A stretch of DNA of 64,000 nucleotides from an uncultured bacterium (GTDB lineage: Bacteria; Bacillota; Clostridia; Lachnospirales; Lachnospiraceae), in assembly GCA_905215155.1 (NCBI GenBank), contig CAJMPJ010000010.1:1-64000 (forward strand). The letters are read 5' to 3'. Position 1 is the stretch's first letter. Every line of letters starts with the position of its first letter. Of this stretch, positions 62,183 to 64,000 are shown one piece after another. The position numbers and the translations under genes are program-made. A model generated the notes under the pieces. The model saw only the letters and a list, made by a program, of their open reading frames with translations. It was not told the DNA's origin and ran no database searches.

Positions 62183-62767
62183 ATGCAGCTTTTAAAGGAC
62201 AGAATACGGAGGGACGGCAAGATCAAGTCCGGTGATGTACTGAAAGTGGACAGTTTTTTGAATCACCAAATGGATATCAAGCTGTTTGTTGAGATCGGGA
62301 AAGAATTTAAAAGGCGCTTTGCTGGCTGCGAAATCAATAAGATCTTAACCATTGAAGCCTCCGGAATCGGAATCGCCTGTATTGTTGCCCAGTATTTTGA
62401 TGTGCCTGTAGTATTTGCCAAGAAATCCAAGACCAAGAACATTGCAGGTGATGTCTACACCACCCAGGTCGAATCCTTTACCCACGGAAGGACCTATGAT
62501 GTGATGGTCTCCAAGGAATTTCTGGGAGCCGGGGACAAGGTTCTTCTGATTGATGATTTTCTTGCCAATGGAAAAGCGCTGGAAGGCCTGGCTGCCATTG
62601 TAAAGGATTCCGGTGCAGAGTTAGTGGGTGCAGGAATTGTCATTGAAAAAGGGTTCCAGCCGGGAGGCGACCGATTAAGAGCAGAAGGAATAAAAGTGGA
62701 GTCTCTGGCGATTGTGGAAAGTATGGATGAAACTACGGGTACCATTTGTTTTCGAGGTGACCGATGA
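62183..62767 (+). CDS. xpt: xanthine phosphoribosyltransferase
   Basis: A 194-residue purine salvage enzyme converting xanthine and PRPP to XMP. The PRPP-binding motif is [14 protein letters not shown] near residue 127, and substrate-loop motifs [18 protein letters not shown] near 51 and [29 protein letters not shown] near 75 match Xpt. It overlaps the HAD gene by four bases. I saw no purine riboswitch in the 25 bases before it; the upstream gene is too close for one. Confidence 0.94.
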   Translation: MQLLKDRIRRDGKIKSGDVLKVDSFLNHQMDIKLFVEIGKEFKRRFAGCEINKILTIEASGIGIACIVAQYFDVPVVFAKKSKTKNIAGDVYTTQVESFTHGRTYDVMVSKEFLGAGDKVLLIDDFLANGKALEGLAAIVKDSGAELVGAGIVIEKGFQPGGDRLRAEGIKVESLAIVESMDETTGTICFRGDR

Positions 62768-63561
62768 GTAAAGGACGTAAGGCGCTGTTTTTTGATATTG
62801 ACGGAACGCTGTTTTCCGAGATCAACCGGAATGTGCCGGAAAGCACAAAAGAAGCAATTTCCCAGGCCCGTAAAAAGGGGCATCTGGTATTTATCAATAC
62901 CGGAAGGGTGTATAGTCTGATCGGCCCGATTGTGCGGCTGATTGAAGTAGACGGATATTGCTGTGGCTGCGGAACCAGGGTGGTGGCAGGAGATGATGTT
63001 TTATTTTCTGCCGTGATCCCCAGGGAGAAAGGCTCACAGATAAAAAAGATCATCATGGATCATAAATTTGATGGAGTTTTGGAAGGAACGGAAAGCTGCT
63101 ATTTCAGAAAAGAAACTTCCTGGATGCCTCAAGTGGAGCGCATGAAAGCGCAGATGAGGGAAAGCGGTATGATCTCAGCTTACGGCTGGGATGAGGACTG
63201 TTATGACTTTGATAAATTCTGCGTGTTCGGTGATGAGAATAGTGATATGGAGGGGTTTTCTCAGGCACTCAAAGGGGACTTTGAGATCATTGACCGGGGC
63301 GGCGGGTTTTATGAGTGCGTTCCGGTTGGGTATTCCAAAGCGACCGGGATTGAACTTGTGATGGACCACTATGGAATTGCATTGGAAGATGTCTATGTCT
63401 TTGGAGACAGTACCAATGACCTTTCCATGTTCCAATTTGCAAAGAACTGTGTGCTGATGGGACATCATAGCGTGGAGCTGGAACCTTATGCTACGTTTTT
63501 TACGAAGAACGTGGAGGACGACGGGGTGGCTTATGCGATGAAAGAGCTGGGGCTGGTATAG
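62764..63561 (+). CDS. Cof-type HAD-family phosphatase
   Basis: A 265-residue HAD phosphatase of the Cof/YidA group. Motif I is [11 protein letters not shown] near residue 10. FINTGRVYS near 42 is motif II. Motif III Lys lies near 195 ([15 protein letters not shown]) and motif IV is [14 protein letters not shown] near 218. It dephosphorylates sugar phosphates or flavin-type phosphates; the substrate is unknown. It starts in ATGA overlap with xpt and ends before a terminator. Confidence 0.9.
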   Translation: MSKGRKALFFDIDGTLFSEINRNVPESTKEAISQARKKGHLVFINTGRVYSLIGPIVRLIEVDGYCCGCGTRVVAGDDVLFSAVIPREKGSQIKKIIMDHKFDGVLEGTESCYFRKETSWMPQVERMKAQMRESGMISAYGWDEDCYDFDKFCVFGDENSDMEGFSQALKGDFEIIDRGGGFYECVPVGYSKATGIELVMDHYGIALEDVYVFGDSTNDLSMFQFAKNCVLMGHHSVELEPYATFFTKNVEDDGVAYAMKELGLV

Positions 63562-63576
63562 AATAGCAGCAAAAGA

Positions 63577-63635
63577 GACAGAGAGATTGGATCCAGGCCG
63601 AAATTCGGTCCAAGGTTATTCTCTCTGTTTTTTTC
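63577..63635 (+). terminator. terminator after the HAD phosphatase gene
   Basis: ACAGAGAGA pairs with TCTCTCTGT around a longer loop, followed by seven T. It separates the plus-strand operon from the partial minus-strand gene. Confidence 0.85.
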
Positions 63636-63647
63636 TGCTTTCCATAA

Positions 63648-64000
63648 TTAATAATCTTTTTTTCTATCGTTAATGTCTAAATAGGTTTGATAGCATTTAC
63701 TTTGAATTGCGGCCAGATCATATCTGCCGCATTTTTTGTAATTCTGAATATCCTTTTCAAACAGTTCAAAGAAGTCAACTCTGTCATTCAATTTCATTTT
63801 GTTACAATCAAGAGGCAGGGAAGTAGTACTCATAATTCCATAAGGTACTTTGTTATGGGCTTCCAAAGCACGCATCTCTACGTAGGTAGCATTAGATGGA
63901 TCTATATCATTCAGTGCAATGGTCTGCTCGAAAGATTCTCCCTTTTCGTCAATACCTGTAGCTTTAACAACCGGGTTATCTTCTGTTGACTCTTCTGCAT
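63648..64000 (-). CDS. C-terminal part of an unrecognised protein, runs off the window
   Basis: The minus frame is open from the window edge to its stop at 63648, giving at least 117 residues. It includes EKGESFEQTIALNDIDPSNA then YVEMRALEAHNK. The end has LFEKDIQNYKKCGRYDLAAIQSKCYQTYLDI and a charged tail. An internal ATG gives a 75-residue frame, but reading continues upstream of it with clean coding. The N terminus lies outside the window. I do not recognise the family. Confidence 0.6.
   Translation of the reverse strand, partial: AEESTEDNPVVKATGIDEKGESFEQTIALNDIDPSNATYVEMRALEAHNKVPYGIMSTTSLPLDCNKMKLNDRVDFFELFEKDIQNYKKCGRYDLAAIQSKCYQTYLDINDRKKDY

Noticed and set aside
1-64000. CRISPR arrays, tRNA/rRNA genes, insertion sequences or prophage
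   Set aside because: No repeat-spacer pattern, no transposase or integrase frame and no cloverleaf was noticed by eye.

Overview
The window looks like chromosomal DNA of an anaerobic, low-to-mid-GC, Gram-positive gut or soil Clostridium of the Lachnospiraceae (Lacrimispora/Enterocloster-like). This is an inference from strong AGGAGG ribosome sites, CooS/CooF and rubrerythrin genes, LuxS, PerR, GlpP, a glycyl-radical-enzyme microcompartment and GH3 glucosidases. I saw no rRNA, tRNA, CRISPR array, phage or insertion sequence.

Layout. 1-1.9 kb is gene-poor and partly decayed: two possible small proteins and the tail of a dead GH1 6-phospho-beta-glucosidase. 1.9-5.9 kb (minus) is a carbon-monoxide-dehydrogenase-like set: Rrf2 regulator, CooS homologue, CooF-like ferredoxin, FAD/NAD oxidoreductase. 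luxS follows at 6.0-6.5 kb. 6.8-10.7 kb is a four-gene siderophore-iron ABC importer, then a calcium-type P-type ATPase. 13.4-19.1 kb is a glycerol regulon: glpK, a GlpA-like dehydrogenase, a partner flavoprotein, a DUF1667 protein and the antiterminator gene glpP. Two similar leader hairpins precede glpK and the dehydrogenase. 19.1-26.0 kb holds a fumarylacetoacetase-family hydrolase and an uncharacterised amidohydrolase/SDR/MoaF-like/SDR/AraC set.

26.2-44.0 kb is the centrepiece, a glycyl-radical-enzyme microcompartment (GRM) locus. It has acetate kinase, an unknown membrane protein, a divergent GlcG/HbpS-like gene, a diol-dehydratase-type glycyl radical enzyme and its activase. Shell genes follow (one tandem BMC-T, three BMC-H, one BMC-P), with a PduM-like protein, two CoA-acylating aldehyde dehydrogenases, PduL and an iron alcohol dehydrogenase. 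An S-adenosylmethionine synthetase gene is embedded among them, and a PocR-domain sensor plus AraC-type response regulator ends the locus. In His164, His281, Ser282, Cys433, Glu435 and Asp447 the enzyme matches the known glycerol dehydratase active site. A diol is therefore probably dehydrated to an aldehyde, which is then split between alcohol (ADH) and acyl-CoA, acyl-phosphate and acid with ATP (ALDH, PduL, AckA).

44.2-50.2 kb encodes a membrane-tethered, domain-permuted GH3 enzyme, a canonical GH3 beta-glucosidase and a GtrA-like membrane protein. 50.2-55.8 kb (minus) holds an AgrC-like kinase with LytTR regulator, rubrerythrin, reverse rubrerythrin, PerR, a LysR regulator and a PHP hydrolase. 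7-1-7 palindromes lie in front of perR and the reverse rubrerythrin. 55.9-63.6 kb is housekeeping: S1-domain protein, RelQ-type (p)ppGpp synthetase, membrane glycerophosphodiesterase, M18 aminopeptidase, trigger-factor-like lipoprotein, xanthine phosphoribosyltransferase and a HAD phosphatase. The window ends in a partial minus-strand gene.

The points most worth a second look are a CooS homologue lacking the usual catalytic Lys and His, metK inside the GRM operon, a PocR sensor kinase without a recognisable phospho-acceptor His, an acidic-tailed BMC-H protein, and the paired glp leader hairpins.
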